A stretch of DNA of 6,464 nt, taken from NCBI GenBank assembly GCA_012719335.1, contig JAAYAO010000143.1, positions 1 through 6,464 of the forward strand. Direction: 5' to 3'. Shown here piece by piece: positions 5,413 to 6,464 of the stretch. Source of the DNA: Propionibacterium sp. (GTDB lineage Bacteria > Actinomycetota > Actinomycetes > Propionibacteriales > Propionibacteriaceae). The number at the start of each line of letters is the position of its first letter. Position 1 is the first letter of the stretch. Made by a program: the position numbers and the translations under genes. Under the pieces are notes generated by a model that did no database searches, was not told the DNA's origin, and saw only the letters and a program-made list of their open reading frames with translations.

Positions 5413-6464
5413 GTGACTGCACCTCAGATCCGTACCGTGGGCGAACTCCGGGCGTCCGGCCACCTCGCCAAACACCTGCGTCAGGAGATTCGCGACAACC
5501 TGTTGGCCGCCCTGGCGGCCGGCACCGATCCCTGGCCGGGCCTGCACGGGTTGGGCGAAACCGTCATCCCCCAGTTGGAGCGCGCCCTGTTGGCCGGCCA
5601 CGATGTGGTGCTGCTGGGTGAGCGCGGCCAGGGCAAGACCCGCCTGTTGCGCAGTCTGATCGGCCTGTTGGACGAATGGTCGCCGGTGATCGACGGCAGC
5701 GAACTGGGTGAGCATCCCTACGAGCCGATCACCCACGAGTCGAAGCGTCGGGCCGCGGAGCTGGGCGACGACCTGCCGGTGCGGTGGCGTCATCGCGAGG
5801 AGCGCTACGCCGAGAAGCTGGCCACCCCGGACACCTCGGTGGCCGACCTGATCGGTGATGTCGACCCGATGCGGGTGGCCGAGGGACGCCGCCTGGGTGA
5901 CCCGGAGACGATTCACTTCGGGCTGATCCCGCGCAGCCATCGCGGCATCGTCGCGATCAACGAGCTGCCCGACCTGGCCGAGCGGATCCAGGTCGCGATG
6001 TTGAACGTGATGGAGGAACGTGACATCCAGATCCGCGGCTATGTGCTGCGCCTGCCGCTGGACGTGCTGGTGGTCGCCTCGGCCAACCCGGAGGATTACA
6101 CCAACCGGGGCCGGATCATCACCCCGTTGAAGGACCGTTTCGGTGCCGAGATCCGCACCCATTACCCGTTGGAACTGGTCGACGAGATGGCGGTGATCGC
6201 CCAGGAGGCGGAGTTGGTCGCCGAGGTGCCCGACCATCTGTTGGAGATCCTGGCCCGGTTCACCCGCGGCCTGCGGGCCTCGACCGCGGTGGATCACCGC
6301 TCGGGGGTGTCGGCGCGGTTCTCGATCGCCGGTGCCGAGACCGTCGCCGCGTCCGCGTTGCATCGGGCGACCCGTGGCGGTGAGGACGAGGCGGTGGCCC
6401 GGGTGGTCGACCTGGCCACCGCGGTGGATGTGCTCGGCGGCAAGGTCGAGTTCGAGTCCGGTGA
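5413..6464 (+). CDS. MoxR/magnesium-chelatase-type AAA+ ATPase (partial, runs off right edge)
   Basis: The 350 visible residues belong to an AAA+ ATPase closely resembling, from memory, M. tuberculosis Rv0958, often labelled magnesium chelatase. Walker A is GERGQGKT (69-76). The Walker B block is GIVAINELPDL (178-188), with NE where classical AAA+ proteins have DE, as is common in MoxR relatives. Sensor 1 is in VVASANPEDY (220-229, N225), and the arginine finger is probably R242 in PLKDRFG. RSGVSARFSI (296-305) lies where sensor 2 is expected. MoxR-type ATPases usually work with a von Willebrand A-domain partner encoded next door, which here would lie beyond the edge. True magnesium chelatase activity is unlikely, since no bacteriochlorophyll genes are nearby. 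GTG 5413 is chosen for the conserved N-terminus (TVGELRASGH) and the leaderless -10; the preceding GGAAAAG is too close to be a proper ribosome site. Confidence 0.9.
   Translation, partial: MTAPQIRTVGELRASGHLAKHLRQEIRDNLLAALAAGTDPWPGLHGLGETVIPQLERALLAGHDVVLLGERGQGKTRLLRSLIGLLDEWSPVIDGSELGEHPYEPITHESKRRAAELGDDLPVRWRHREERYAEKLATPDTSVADLIGDVDPMRVAEGRRLGDPETIHFGLIPRSHRGIVAINELPDLAERIQVAMLNVMEERDIQIRGYVLRLPLDVLVVASANPEDYTNRGRIITPLKDRFGAEIRTHYPLELVDEMAVIAQEAELVAEVPDHLLEILARFTRGLRASTAVDHRSGVSARFSIAGAETVAASALHRATRGGEDEAVARVVDLATAVDVLGGKVEFESG

Noticed and set aside
5326..6363. A 345-codon minus-strand frame opposite the AAA+ ATPase
   Set aside because: The opposite strand encodes Walker A, sensor 1 and arginine-finger motifs; this frame has none.
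5413..6464. True magnesium chelatase subunit
   Set aside because: The protein fits the MoxR-like actinobacterial family better, and no porphyrin or chlorophyll gene is in the window.

Overview
The window is high-GC coding DNA whose third codon positions are strongly G/C. All five main genes have close relatives in Actinomycetota. Remembered similarity to Mycobacterium tuberculosis proteins Rv1095 (PhoH2), Rv1086 (short-chain Z-prenyl synthase), Rv1085c (hemolysin III-like) and Rv0958 (MoxR-like ATPase) points to an actinobacterium, possibly Mycobacteriales or a related order. The genus cannot be fixed from this sequence. There are no tRNA or rRNA genes, mobile elements or CRISPR arrays, and no sign of recent transfer.

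Layout. (1) Positions 1-615, minus strand: the N-terminal PIN-domain half of a PhoH2-type protein, cut by the left edge. (2) Positions 616-884: a non-coding stretch holding a good promoter for phoH and a leader of about 168 nt. The leader carries a 5' hairpin, a 23-codon upstream ORF with an ideal Shine-Dalgarno, a long tetraloop hairpin in which that ORF stops, and a third hairpin enclosing the phoH Shine-Dalgarno and GTG start. (3) Positions 885-1694, minus: a cis-prenyltransferase (UppS/Rv1086 family). (4) Positions 1695-1826: a divergent control region with two adjacent 15-bp operator-like units. (5) Positions 1827-2495, plus: a seven-helix hemolysin III/PAQR-type membrane protein. (6) Positions 2508-5342, minus, convergent with it: a 944-residue FAD plus Fe-S oxidoreductase of the D-2-hydroxyacid dehydrogenase type. 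(7) Positions 5343-5412: a 70-bp divergent promoter region. (8) Positions 5413 to the right edge, plus: a MoxR/magnesium-chelatase-type AAA+ ATPase, cut by the edge.

How they work together. The window is not one pathway. PhoH2 is an RNA helicase/RNase, the prenyl synthase makes a lipid carrier or its precursor, the PAQR-like protein is a membrane protein of unsettled function, the flavoprotein oxidises a 2-hydroxyacid, and the ATPase is probably a remodelling enzyme with a partner outside the window. The prenyl synthase and membrane protein genes share a divergent control region and may be co-regulated.

The most interesting material is in the non-coding DNA: the phoH leader, which looks like a translation-sensing regulatory leader; the uppS start, where a leaderless promoter and an 11-codon ATGA-overlapping mini-ORF compete as explanations; and the tandem TACG-N4-CGTA operator. 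I see no obviously new multi-gene system.
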